Source: an uncultured Nocardioides sp.
Lineage (GTDB): Bacteria > Actinomycetota > Actinomycetes > Propionibacteriales > Nocardioidaceae
Direction: 5' to 3'
DNA: 11,540 nucleotides
Assembly: GCF_946885725.1 (NCBI RefSeq)
Contig: NZ_CAMPGZ010000135.1
Coordinates: 1 to 11,540, forward strand
Position 1 is the first letter of the stretch, and the number at the start of each line of letters is the position of its first letter. The translations under genes were made by a program, and so were the position numbers. This document shows positions 5,393 through 11,540 of this stretch, one piece after another. Below the pieces are notes generated by a model. The model had not been told where the DNA came from and searched no databases. It was given only the letters and a program-made list of their open reading frames with translations.

Positions 5393-6237
5393 GCAAGACC
5401 TACGCCGTCCGGCTCGGGCTGCGCCGCGGCTGGATGGAGTTCGTGCAGAGCATCCGGTCGAGCCAGGACCAGTGGTTCTACCTGTTCACAGCGTTCCTCG
5501 TGCTCGGTTACCTCTGGATCCGGCGCAACGCCGACAGTCCGATCGAGGGCGTTCCGTTCGCGGCGTTCGCGCTGCCGAGCCTGCTCGGCGGGCTGATCGC
5601 GTTCGGCGTCGTGGTCGGCCCGGCGTACACCCTCGCGATGGAGAAGGAGGACGGCACTCTGCTGCGGCACCGCGCGATCCCGAACGGCGTCGTCGGCTAC
5701 GTCAGCGGCCAGCTGCTGTTCCAGTCGCTCAACGCGATCCCTCAGCTGACCGTGGTGCTGGTGCCGAGCTTCCTGCTCTTCGACGGGCTGATGGCCGACC
5801 CGAGCGGCTGGTTCACCGTGCTGTGGGTGCTGGTGCTCGGGCTGCTCGCGGCGATGCCGATCGGCCTGGTGATCGGCTCGCTGGTGCCGGGCGTGCAGAA
5901 GGTCGGCAGCTGGGGGATGCTCCCGGTGATGATCATGGCCGGCATCTCGGGGATCTTCTTCCCGATCCAGCAGCTGTGGGGCTGGGTACAGGTGGTGGCG
6001 CAGGTGTTCCCGATGTACTGGCTCGGGCTCGGCATGCGCTCGGCGTTCCTGCCCGACGAGGCGGCTGCCGCCGAGATCGGCGGATCCTGGCGGACGCTCG
6101 AGACCGTCGCGGTGCTCGGCGCCTGGGCGGTCGCCGGCGCGATCGTGACGCCGATCGTGCTGCGCCGGATGGCCCGCCGCCAGACCGGCTCCCAGGTCCA
6201 GGCCGCCCGCGACGCCAGCCTGCAGTGGGTCCGATGA
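5389..6237 (+). CDS. ABC-2 type transporter permease
   Basis: A 282-residue integral membrane protein with about six hydrophobic segments, at roughly residues 28-45, 58-80, 105-130, 140-165, 175-205 and 235-260. This is the usual ABC-2 permease topology with a short N-terminal cytosolic helix. The cytosolic motif MEKEDGTLLRHRAIPNG after the second segment is the typical coupling region that contacts the ATPase. The loop before the last helix is acidic (LPDEAAAAEIGGSW). It overlaps both neighbours by four bases, giving strict coupling ATPase-permease-regulator. It should pair with the preceding ATPase as an exporter; the cargo cannot be deduced. Confidence 0.9.
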   Translation: MSKTYAVRLGLRRGWMEFVQSIRSSQDQWFYLFTAFLVLGYLWIRRNADSPIEGVPFAAFALPSLLGGLIAFGVVVGPAYTLAMEKEDGTLLRHRAIPNGVVGYVSGQLLFQSLNAIPQLTVVLVPSFLLFDGLMADPSGWFTVLWVLVLGLLAAMPIGLVIGSLVPGVQKVGSWGMLPVMIMAGISGIFFPIQQLWGWVQVVAQVFPMYWLGLGMRSAFLPDEAAAAEIGGSWRTLETVAVLGAWAVAGAIVTPIVLRRMARRQTGSQVQAARDASLQWVR

Positions 6238-6482
6238 GCCCGACCAGCGAGGGAGTGCACAACCGCATCGCGCTGCTGCGCGCGGAGCAGGGCGTGTCCC
6301 GGCGCGAGCTCGCCGACGCGCTCGGCGTGCACTACCAGACGATCGGCTACCTCGAGCGCGGCGAGTACAACCCCTCGCTGCACCTCGCGCTGCGGATCGC
6401 GGAGTTCTTCGGCGTACCCGTCGAGGTGATCTTCTCGACCAAGCCGTTCCCGCGGCTCAGCGACCACCGGCACTCGGCCTGA
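6234..6482 (+). CDS. XRE-family (Cro/C1-type HTH) transcriptional regulator
   Basis: An 82-residue protein made almost entirely of one Cro/C1-type helix-turn-helix: RIALLRAEQGVSRRELADAL, then GVHYQTIGYLERGEYNPSL, followed by the conserved IAEFFGVPVEVIF helix. There is no ligand-binding domain, so it may respond through a partner or simply hold basal expression down. Its ATG overlaps the permease TGA, making it the third gene of the operon. Small XRE regulators of this kind commonly accompany ABC-2 exporters. Its likely target is the palindrome at 4430-4449. It ends six bases from the convergent zur stop codon. Confidence 0.9.
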   Translation: MSPTSEGVHNRIALLRAEQGVSRRELADALGVHYQTIGYLERGEYNPSLHLALRIAEFFGVPVEVIFSTKPFPRLSDHRHSA

Positions 6483-6488
6483 GCCGCG

Positions 6489-6896
6489 TCACCGGCAGGA
6501 CGGACAGGTCCCGAAGATCTCCAGCGTGTGACTGACGTCGGCGAACCCGTGCTCCGCCGCGACGCTCTCCGCCCACGCCTCCACGGTCGGGCCCTCCACC
6601 TCGACGGTGCGGCCGCACCCCCGGCAGACCAGGTGGTGATGGTGCTTCTCCGAGCAGCGCCGGTAGAGCGCCTCGCCGTCCGGCGTACGTAGTACGTCGA
6701 CCTCGCCGCCGTCCGCGAGCGCCTGCAGCGTGCGGTACACCGTCGACAGCCCGACGTTGTCGCCCGCTCGCCGGAGCAGGTCGTGGATGTCCTGCGCGGA
6801 GCGGAAGTCGTCGAACGACCGCAGCACCGCGGCGACCGCACGCCGCTGACGGGTGGGGCGCGCGCCCGCGGGCAGCTTCGGGTCAGTGCTCGTCAT
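6489..6896 (-). CDS. zur: Zinc uptake regulator, Fur family
   Basis: A 135-residue Fur-family metalloregulator. The N-terminal winged helix includes TRQRRAVAAVL and the recognition helix GLSTVYRTLQALADGGEV (residues 49-66). The dimerisation domain has the HHHH run (85-88), CRGC (C91, C94) and CPSC (C131, C134), the four-cysteine structural zinc site. Zur binds DNA when loaded with zinc and represses uptake genes. The identity as Zur rather than Fur or PerR is supported by its place as the last gene of a znu operon and by the Zur boxes before znuA. ATG 6896 is chosen over the in-frame ATG 6947 because GGGAG precedes it at five bases and homologues start with a similar MTSTDP. It overlaps znuB by 14 bases. 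Confidence 0.93.
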   Translation of the reverse strand: MTSTDPKLPAGARPTRQRRAVAAVLRSFDDFRSAQDIHDLLRRAGDNVGLSTVYRTLQALADGGEVDVLRTPDGEALYRRCSEKHHHHLVCRGCGRTVEVEGPTVEAWAESVAAEHGFADVSHTLEIFGTCPSCR

Positions 6897-7893
6897 AGTG
6901 GCTCCCGTGCGGCGCGTGGCGGTGGCCGTCGTGGACGTAGTCGACATGGTCCCCGTGCTCGACCGCGCGGTGACCGCAGGCGGGGCCGTGCCGGTGCTCG
7001 TGCTCCTCGGGTACGGCGGTGTGGGCGGGCGCCGGGACGAGCTCGGCCGGTCCGGCGGCCATCTCGACGAACGGCATGCGGCCTCGGCGGCGCCGGCGCA
7101 GCAGCAGCCCGATGGGGTAGGCCGCGACGAAACCGGCCAGCGCCAGCAGCACGATCGTCGCGCCCGGGGCGACGTCGACGAACGCGGAGAACAGCACGCC
7201 GCCCAGCGAGGCCAGCGTGCCGAGCGCCATTGCTGCGGCCAGCGTCGCGCGGAAGCCGCGGGTCAGCTGCTGTGCGGTGGCCACCGGGATCACCATCAGC
7301 GCGCTGACGAGCAGCAGGCCGACGGTGCGCATCGCGACGGTCACGGTCACGGCCGCCATCACCGCGATGAGCATGTTGTAGAACCTCGTCGGCAGCCCGG
7401 CGACCCGGGCGAACTCCTCGTCCTGCGCGACGCCGAACAGCTGCGGCGCCAGGCCCACGGCGACGACGAGCACGACCACGGCGAGCGCGACGGTCAGCCA
7501 CACCTCGCCGGACGAGATCGTCGTGATCGAGCCGAACAGGTAGCGCTGCAGCTCGTTGGCGCCCTGCCCGGCCAGGCCGGTGATCAGCACACCGCCGGCG
7601 ATGCCGCCGTAGAACAGCAGCGCCAGCGCGACGTCGCCACTGGTGCGGGTGCGTGCGCGGACCACCTCGATGAGGATTGCGCCTGCTGTCGCCACGACCA
7701 CCGCGGTGAGCAGGGGAGCGGTGCCGGTCAGCAGGCCGAGCGCGACGCCGGTGACGGCGACGTGCCCGATGCCGTCGCCCATCAGCGCGAGCCGGCGCTG
7801 CACGAGGTAGGTGCCGACCGCCGGTGCAGCGAGGCCGGTGAACAGGGCGCCGAGCAGCGCCCGGATGACGAAGTCGTAGGCGAGGATGCTCAT
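6883..7893 (-). CDS. znuB: Zinc ABC transporter permease with His-rich C-terminal tail
   Basis: A 336-residue membrane permease of the ABC-3 family that forms the channel for zinc taken from ZnuA and energised by ZnuC. About eight hydrophobic helices cover residues 8-280. The conserved stretch RRLALMGDGIGHVAVTGVALG near the N-terminus and a later VAMRTVGLLLVSALMVIP segment are typical. After the basic stop-transfer RRRRRGR comes a tail in which the last 46 residues (291-336) contain 13 histidines. That tail is absent from the basic family plan and may bind zinc at the membrane's inner side. The ATG overlaps the znuC stop (ATGA). Manganese or iron permeases of this family are similar, but the Zur context argues for zinc. 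Confidence 0.92.
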   Translation of the reverse strand: MSILAYDFVIRALLGALFTGLAAPAVGTYLVQRRLALMGDGIGHVAVTGVALGLLTGTAPLLTAVVVATAGAILIEVVRARTRTSGDVALALLFYGGIAGGVLITGLAGQGANELQRYLFGSITTISSGEVWLTVALAVVVLVVAVGLAPQLFGVAQDEEFARVAGLPTRFYNMLIAVMAAVTVTVAMRTVGLLLVSALMVIPVATAQQLTRGFRATLAAAMALGTLASLGGVLFSAFVDVAPGATIVLLALAGFVAAYPIGLLLRRRRRGRMPFVEMAAGPAELVPAPAHTAVPEEHEHRHGPACGHRAVEHGDHVDYVHDGHRHAPHGSHYDEH

Positions 7894-8726
7894 CGGTCGC
7901 TCACCCGTCCTGCCGGTCCGGCGGGTCCGGGCCCGTCGCCGGGCTCCGCCGGGAACGGCGCGGCCACGGTCGGGACGTGGTCGCCCGCGCCGACCGAGTC
8001 GGCGCCGGGGGTGTAGTGGTGGTGCACGTGGTCGGCCTCCGTGAACGCCGCGAGCGGAGGTCCGTCGTACACGAGACGGCCGTCGCGCATGACCACCGCG
8101 CGGCCGACGAGCTCCGCCAGCGGGCCGAGCTCGTGCGCAACCAGGACGACGGTGGCGCCGCGGTCGACCAACCCGCGCAGCGCGGCGGCGAACGCCTCCT
8201 GGGACTGCACGTCGACGCCCGCGGTCGGCTCGTCGAGCACGAGCAGGTCGGGCTCCCCGGCGAGGGCGCGTGCGATGAGGACGCGCTGCTGCTGCCCGCC
8301 CGACAGCGTGGAGACACCGTCGCCGAGACGGCCGGCCAGACCGACAGCGTCCACGGCCGCGGCGATCGCCTCGCGGTCGTGCCGGCGCAGCGGGACGAAC
8401 GGGCGCCGGCGGGACAGCCGGCCGGCCGCGACCACCTCGCCGACGGTCGCCGGTACGCCGGACGTGGCGGTGGCGCGCTGGGGCACGAAGCCGATGCGGC
8501 ACCAGTCGCGGAACCGGTCCAGAGGGGTGTCGAACAGCTGCACCTCACCGCGCACGGTGGGGACGAGGCCGAGTGCGGTGCGCACCAGCGTCGACTTGCC
8601 CGAGCCGTTGGCGCCGAGGATCGCGACGACCTCGCCCGGGTGCACGGCCAGGTCGATGCCGCGCAGCACCGGGCGGCCGCCGAGCTCGACGGCGATGTCG
8701 GTGGTGCGGACCAGGGTGGGTGTCAT
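7890..8726 (-). CDS. znuC: Zinc ABC transporter ATP-binding protein
   Basis: A 278-residue ATPase of the metal-type ABC importers. It has Walker A GANGSGKST (38-46), Q-loop VPQR (Q83), signature LSGGQ (141-145), Walker B LLVLDEP (161-167) and switch histidine H198, all intact. A DHVHHHY cluster follows the core at about 232-238, then a Gly/Pro-rich tail of about 40 residues that looks disordered. It acts on the cytosolic face with ZnuB to drive zinc import. The ATG overlaps the znuA TGA (ATGA) and the stop overlaps the znuB ATG, so translation of the operon is coupled. Confidence 0.93.
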   Translation of the reverse strand: MTPTLVRTTDIAVELGGRPVLRGIDLAVHPGEVVAILGANGSGKSTLVRTALGLVPTVRGEVQLFDTPLDRFRDWCRIGFVPQRATATSGVPATVGEVVAAGRLSRRRPFVPLRRHDREAIAAAVDAVGLAGRLGDGVSTLSGGQQQRVLIARALAGEPDLLVLDEPTAGVDVQSQEAFAAALRGLVDRGATVVLVAHELGPLAELVGRAVVMRDGRLVYDGPPLAAFTEADHVHHHYTPGADSVGAGDHVPTVAAPFPAEPGDGPGPAGPAGRVSDR

Positions 8727-9700
8727 GAGCAGTCGTTCGCCTCCTGCACGGCGCGGAGGTTGTCGCGCATGAGCGAGAAGTAGTCGGCAGCTGACGACCC
8801 GGCGGACGACCCGGCGGACGACTCGTCGGACAGTCCCTCGACCGGGTCGAGCACGGCGGTCCGCAGGCCGAGGTCCGAGGCGAGCACGTCGGCGAGCTCG
8901 CGCGTCGCCAGCCTCTCGGAGAACACTGTGGTGACGCCCTCGGTCTCGATCAGCTCCGACAGCCGCGCCAGGTGGGCGGGGGAGGGCTCGGCGTCCGGCG
9001 TCAGGCCGTTGATCGACTCGACGCGCAGGCCGTAGCGCTCGGCGAAGTACGCGAACGCGTTGTGCGAGACCACCAGCGTGTCGACCGAGCAGTCCGCAAG
9101 ACCTGTGCGGATCTCGTCGTCGAGCGCGATCAGGTCCGCCCGCAGCGCGTCGGCGTTGGCGGCGTACTCGTCGGCGTGCGCCGGGTCCGACTCAGCGAGC
9201 CGGGCCGCCACCGCGTCGGCCACCTGCGCCAGGCGGGTCGGGTCGAGCCAGAAGTGCGGGTCGAGGTCGCCGTGCTCGTGCGCGTCCTCCTCGCCGGCGT
9301 GCTCGGCATGCTCGTCGTCGGACTCCTCGGCGGGACGCAGGTCGGCCACCTCGGCGGCGTCGACCACGCGTGCGTCGCCGTCCGCGGCGGCCTGTCGTAC
9401 GGCGTCGTCGACCGCCGGCTGGAAGTCGGAGAGGTAGACCACGACGTCGGCCTCGGCGATGTCGACGGTCTTCTTGAACGTGATCTCGAGGTCGTGCGGC
9501 TCCTGGCCGGGGGCGGTGAGCGTCTCGACCCCGGCGGTGTCGCCGGCGACCCGCTCGGCGACGAACGCCAGCGGGTAGAACGACGCGACCACGGTGGGTC
9601 GGTCGTCGTCGGCGGCACCCGCCGCGCCGCACCCGGCGAGCCCGGGGAGTGCGGAGAGCGTGGCGAGGGCCGCGAGGGTCGCCAGCCCGAGCCTTCTCAT
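8723..9700 (-). CDS. znuA: Zinc ABC transporter substrate-binding lipoprotein
   Basis: A 325-residue cluster A-I metal-binding protein held at the outer face of the membrane. A signal peptide ends in the lipobox LAGC, with lipidated cysteine C24. Zinc ligands expected for the family are H69 (QEPHD), H149 (DPHFW), H213 (VSHNAF) and D285 (LDPVEG). Between the first two lies an acidic, His-rich loop (129-147, DEHAEH...HEHGD), the mark of ZnuA rather than manganese-specific homologues. Near the C-terminus there is an SSAG repeat (294-303) encoded by a 12-bp tandem repeat. No ribosome-binding site precedes the ATG and the predicted transcript start falls at or one base before it, so it is probably leaderless. 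The first gene of znuA-znuC-znuB-zur, under Zur control. Confidence 0.94.
   Translation of the reverse strand: MRRLGLATLAALATLSALPGLAGCGAAGAADDDRPTVVASFYPLAFVAERVAGDTAGVETLTAPGQEPHDLEITFKKTVDIAEADVVVYLSDFQPAVDDAVRQAAADGDARVVDAAEVADLRPAEESDDEHAEHAGEEDAHEHGDLDPHFWLDPTRLAQVADAVAARLAESDPAHADEYAANADALRADLIALDDEIRTGLADCSVDTLVVSHNAFAYFAERYGLRVESINGLTPDAEPSPAHLARLSELIETEGVTTVFSERLATRELADVLASDLGLRTAVLDPVEGLSDESSAGSSAGSSAADYFSLMRDNLRAVQEANDCS
8794..8829 (-). repeat. 12-bp tandem repeat within znuA
   Basis: GACGACCCGGCG occurs twice in a row (8794-8805 and 8806-8817), followed by a diverged third unit GACGACTCGTCG (8818-8829). On the minus strand the repeat encodes SSAG units. The 12-bp unit keeps the frame, so copy number can change by slippage without breaking the gene. 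It lies in a linker near the C-terminus. Confidence 0.8.
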
Positions 9701-9714
9701 GAGAATGATTCTCA
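9700..9714. promoter_or_regulatory. Zur box overlapping the znuA start codon
   Basis: TGAGAAT-G-ATTCTCA is a perfect 15-bp palindrome around one central base. It matches the general pattern TGAnAATnATTnTCA of Zur/Fur operators in actinobacteria. It covers the -10 region through the first base of znuA, so zinc-loaded Zur would block transcription of the whole znu-zur operon. It also contains the stop codon (9712-9714) of the upstream methyltransferase gene. Confidence 0.85.
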
Positions 9715-9737
9715 GTTGGATTGAGAACCGTTGTCAA
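9708..9737 (-). promoter_or_regulatory. znuA promoter, probably leaderless
   Basis: On the minus strand TTGACA (9737-9732) is a consensus -35 and GAGAAT (9713-9708) a fair -10 with an 18-base spacer. The predicted start of transcription is 9701, one base before the ATG at 9700. The promoter lies wholly inside or at the end of the methyltransferase gene, which reads in the same direction. Confidence 0.6.
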
Positions 9738-10506
9738 ACCGGCCGACGACCGCTGTCCCGCCCCGCTCCCCGTCGTGCCGTGTCTCGGCGACGAACCCGG
9801 CGCGCTCGTACGCCGCCATCAGCACCGGCGCCTGGTGGACGGAGGTCTCGATCACGAGGTGCCCGCCCGGGCGCAGCCAGGCCGGCGCGCACGCGACGAC
9901 CCGGCGGGCGACGTCGAGCCCGTCGGCTCCGCCGTCCAGGGCGACCCGCGGCTCGTGGTCGCGCGCCTCGGGCGGCATCGTCGAGACGGCCTCGGTCGGG
10001 ACGTACGGCGCGTTGGCGACCAGCACGTCGACCGTCCCACGCAGCGACGAGGGGAGGGGCGCGTCGAGGTCGCCGAGCAGCACACGCGCCCGCTCGCCGA
10101 CGTTGCGCCGGGCGGCCCGGACCGCGGCCGGGTCGACGTCCGCCACGGTCAGGTCGGCCTCGGGAAGCGCCGCGAGCACCGCTGCGCCGACCGGGGCGGC
10201 GCCGCAGCACAGCTCCACGACGACGGGGTGCGGCCCGGCGAACCCGGCCAGCTCGACCGCCAGCTCCGCGACCAGCTCGGTGCGCCGCCGTGGCACGAAC
10301 ACCCCGGGCTCCAGCGCGATGCGCAGCCCGGCGAACCGCGCCCAGCCGAGCACCTGCTCCAACGGCCGGCCGCCTACCCGCTCGGCGACCATCGCCCCGA
10401 GGTGCTCCTCGTCCACGGCCTCGGCCGTCAGGAGCGCGGCCTCGTCCTCGGCGAACACGCAGCCGGCCGCCCGGAGGCGGTGCACCAGCACGTCCAGGTC
10501 GGTCAC
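9712..10506 (-). CDS. PrmC/HemK-related protein-(glutamine-N5) methyltransferase-like protein
   Basis: A 264-residue S-adenosylmethionine-dependent methyltransferase related to PrmC, which methylates a glutamine in release factors. An N-terminal helical domain (1-65) is followed by the fold with the SAM motif VVVELCCGAAPVG (95-107), the acidic ADVDP (122-126) and the catalytic-loop motif NAPYVPT (165-171). True PrmC has NPPY; NAPY is typical of a separate PrmC-related family in actinobacteria whose substrate is unknown. GTG 10506 is chosen because the protein then starts MTDLDVLVHRL and upstream codons overlap the divergent gene. Its 3' end carries the znuA promoter, and its stop codon lies in the Zur box. 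Confidence 0.85.
   Translation of the reverse strand: MTDLDVLVHRLRAAGCVFAEDEAALLTAEAVDEEHLGAMVAERVGGRPLEQVLGWARFAGLRIALEPGVFVPRRRTELVAELAVELAGFAGPHPVVVELCCGAAPVGAAVLAALPEADLTVADVDPAAVRAARRNVGERARVLLGDLDAPLPSSLRGTVDVLVANAPYVPTEAVSTMPPEARDHEPRVALDGGADGLDVARRVVACAPAWLRPGGHLVIETSVHQAPVLMAAYERAGFVAETRHDGERGGTAVVGRFDNGSQSN
9722..9736. promoter_or_regulatory. Second, weaker Zur-like dyad over the -35 element
   Basis: TGAGAA-CCG-TTGTCA matches TGAnAA-n3-TTnTCA, the same pattern as the perfect box but with one arm mismatch and a different centre. Its centre (9729) is 22 bp from that of the first box (9707), about two DNA turns, so two Zur dimers could bind on the same face. It covers the -35 TTGACA. 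Confidence 0.5.
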
Positions 10507-10524
10507 CGCACTAGTGTCGCGTGC
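10507..10524. promoter_or_regulatory. 18-bp divergent intergenic region with possible overlapping -10 boxes
   Basis: Only 18 bases separate the GTG of the methyltransferase gene (10506, minus) from the GTG of the monooxygenase-fold gene (10525, plus). Around the central ACTAGT palindrome, TAGTGT (10512-10517) on the plus strand and GACACT on the minus strand are both TAnnnT-like or nAnnnT boxes placed 6-7 bases before the start codons. Both messages could be leaderless. No convincing -35 is visible on either side. Confidence 0.35.
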
Positions 10525-10851
10525 GTGATCGTGGTCAACCGCTTCCGTGCCGGCGACGGCGTCGCCGCGTCCGACGAGCTGCGCGGCCGACTGCACGACG
10601 CGCTCGACGCCCTGCGCGAGCGGCCGGGCTTCGTCGACGGCTCCGTGGCGCGCAACCTGGACGAGCCGGAGCTGTGGCTGCTCACCACCCGGTGGCGCGA
10701 CGTGGGCAGCTACCGCCGCGCGCTGTCGTCGTACGACGTGAAGATCGCCGCCGTGCCGACGCTGTCGCAGGCGGTCGACGAGCCGTCGGCGTACGCGCCG
10801 GTGGGTCGTGACGACATCCTGGACGAGGCGGTCCCGAGACAACTCGATTGA
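10525..10851 (+). CDS. Antibiotic biosynthesis monooxygenase (ABM) fold protein
   Basis: A 108-residue protein with the dimeric ferredoxin-like ABM fold. The N-terminal strand IVVNRFRAG leads to a helix (SDELRGRLHDALDALRE), then the typical RPGFVDGSVARNLDEPELWLLTTRWRD segment with conserved WLLTTRW, and a C-terminal helix ending in an SQAVDEPSAYAPV tail. Small proteins of this fold include heme-degrading and quinone-oxidising enzymes as well as structural ones, and no specific residues decide between them. The GTG at 10525 has no ribosome-binding site and may be leaderless. It lies between the methyltransferase and glyS genes, reading toward glyS, with an 81-base gap. Confidence 0.75.
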   Translation: MIVVNRFRAGDGVAASDELRGRLHDALDALRERPGFVDGSVARNLDEPELWLLTTRWRDVGSYRRALSSYDVKIAAVPTLSQAVDEPSAYAPVGRDDILDEAVPRQLD

Positions 10852-10878
10852 ACCGGTCCGGGGCGCGGCGGATACGCT
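10848..10878 (+). promoter_or_regulatory. Possible glyS promoter
   Basis: TTGAAC (10848-10853) could be a -35, and TACGCT (10873-10878), within GATACGCT, a -10 of the TAnnnT type; the spacer of 19 bases is long. Using GATACG instead gives 17. Transcription would begin near 10885, leaving a leader of about 48 bases before the TTG start. The -35 overlaps the stop codon of the preceding gene. Confidence 0.4.
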
Positions 10879-10932
10879 TGCCCCTCGCCGTCAGCCAGCC
10901 GGCGAGTGCCGACCAGATGGAGCCCGATCCCT

Positions 10933-11540
10933 TTGTCCAGCAAGCCTTCTTCGACTGTCGACAACGTCGTTTCCCTCGCGAAGCGTCGCGGCTTCGTCTA
11001 CCCCTGCGGTGAGATCTACGGCGGCACCCGTTCGGCCTGGGACTACGGCCCCCTCGGTGTCGAGCTCAAGGAGAACATCAAGCGCCAGTGGTGGCGCGCC
11101 ACGGTGCAGTCGCGCGAGGACGTCGTCGGCCTCGACTCGAGCGTGATCCTGCCCCGCCAGGTGTGGGAGGCCAGCGGCCACGTCGACACGTTCATGGACC
11201 CGCTGACCGAGTGCCAGTCGTGCCACAAGCGGTTCCGCGCCGACCACCTGCAGGAGGCCTACGCCGAGAAGAAGGGCATCGAGGACCCCGACTCGGTCGA
11301 CCTCAAGGACATCGCCTGCTCCAACTGCGGCACCCGCGGCGCGTGGACCGAGCCGCGCCAGTTCTCCGGCCTGCTCAAGACCTACCTCGGCGTCGTCGAG
11401 GACGAGTCCGGGCTGCACTACCTGCGCCCCGAGACCGCCCAGGGCATCTTCATCAACTTCGCCAACGTGGTGACGTCGTCCCGCAAGAAGCCGCCGTTCG
11501 GCATCGCCCAGATCGGCAAGAGCTTCCGCAACGAGATCAC
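10933..11540 (+). CDS. glyS: Glycyl-tRNA synthetase, class II, 5' part (runs off the window)
   Basis: A cytosolic homodimeric class II synthetase that charges tRNA-Gly. The first 202 residues are visible. [20 protein letters not shown] (12-31) and [15 protein letters not shown] (32-46) are hallmarks of the alpha2-type enzyme found in actinobacteria. Two cysteine pairs, CQSC (94-97) and CSNC (129-132), look like a zinc-binding insertion. [10 protein letters not shown] (164-173) and SFRNEI at the end form the start of the active site, the latter motif 2 with its fRxE. The start is TTG at 10933, with GGAG at 10919-10922 ten bases upstream; no ATG or GTG in frame precedes the conserved region. 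The rest of the gene, about 260 residues by family length, lies beyond 11540. Confidence 0.93.
   Translation, partial: MSSKPSSTVDNVVSLAKRRGFVYPCGEIYGGTRSAWDYGPLGVELKENIKRQWWRATVQSREDVVGLDSSVILPRQVWEASGHVDTFMDPLTECQSCHKRFRADHLQEAYAEKKGIEDPDSVDLKDIACSNCGTRGAWTEPRQFSGLLKTYLGVVEDESGLHYLRPETAQGIFINFANVVTSSRKKPPFGIAQIGKSFRNEI

Noticed and set aside
6897..6947. Upstream ATG for zur at 6947
   Set aside because: It would add a Thr-rich stretch from deeper inside znuB; ATG 6896 has GGGAG at good distance and matches the usual N-terminus.
6853..8016. 387-codon frame antisense to znuB and zur, His/Gln-rich
   Set aside because: The composition comes from the complement of the permease codons; no start signal or recognisable domain.
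7894..8502. N-terminal extension of znuB reading through znuC
   Set aside because: Out of frame in znuC with Arg-rich nonsense; the ATG at 7893 overlaps the znuC stop as in coupled operons.
10507..10842. N-terminal extension of the methyltransferase to 376 residues
   Set aside because: It runs antisense through the ABM-fold gene; the GTG at 10506 gives the family's usual length.

Overview
The window is very GC-rich DNA with short intergenic gaps, 4-base ATGA/GTGA overlaps inside operons, several GTG/TTG starts and apparently leaderless genes. This fits a high-GC actinobacterium. The core genes (uppS, zur, glyS) resemble those of the Nocardioidaceae and, more distantly, the mycobacterial recO-uppS-zur-glyS neighbourhood. 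The genus is an inference from protein resemblance only.

Layout from left to right. Positions 1-550 hold the remains of an IS110-family insertion sequence: a leader rich in inverted repeats, then a transposase gene reduced to its N-terminal catalytic half-domain joined out of frame to its C-terminal tail. A MarR-type regulator (minus strand) abuts the right end of the IS and is divergent from a cis-prenyltransferase gene (uppS), which overlaps a dienelactone-hydrolase-like gene. A convergent minus-strand pair follows: an ECF-type sigma factor and a translationally coupled single-pass membrane protein, likely its anti-sigma factor. Divergent from the sigma gene is a 51-residue single-pass membrane protein. 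Next comes a three-gene plus-strand operon (ABC ATPase, ABC-2 permease, XRE regulator) with a leaderless-looking promoter and an operator-like palindrome over its -10 box.

From 6489 to 9737 lies a complete zinc-uptake and zinc-sensing operon read on the minus strand: znuA, znuC, znuB, zur. It is packed with overlaps and driven by one promoter. That promoter lies at the 3' end of the neighbouring PrmC-related methyltransferase gene and carries a Zur box over its -10 region and start codon, a second Zur-like dyad over its -35, and extra half-sites. His-rich stretches occur in all three transporter subunits. The methyltransferase gene is divergent, across only 18 bp, from a small antibiotic-biosynthesis-monooxygenase (ABM) fold gene. 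The window ends inside a class II glycyl-tRNA synthetase gene (glyS) that starts with TTG.

How the parts work together: Zur, made from the last gene of the znu operon, should repress that operon when zinc is sufficient. The XRE regulator is placed to control its own ABC exporter. The sigma/anti-sigma pair is a self-contained signalling unit. No clearly new multi-gene system is visible. The least ordinary signals are the structured IS110 leader, whose loop contains a 9-mer also found at the right end of the element, and the dense half-site array at the znuA start codon.
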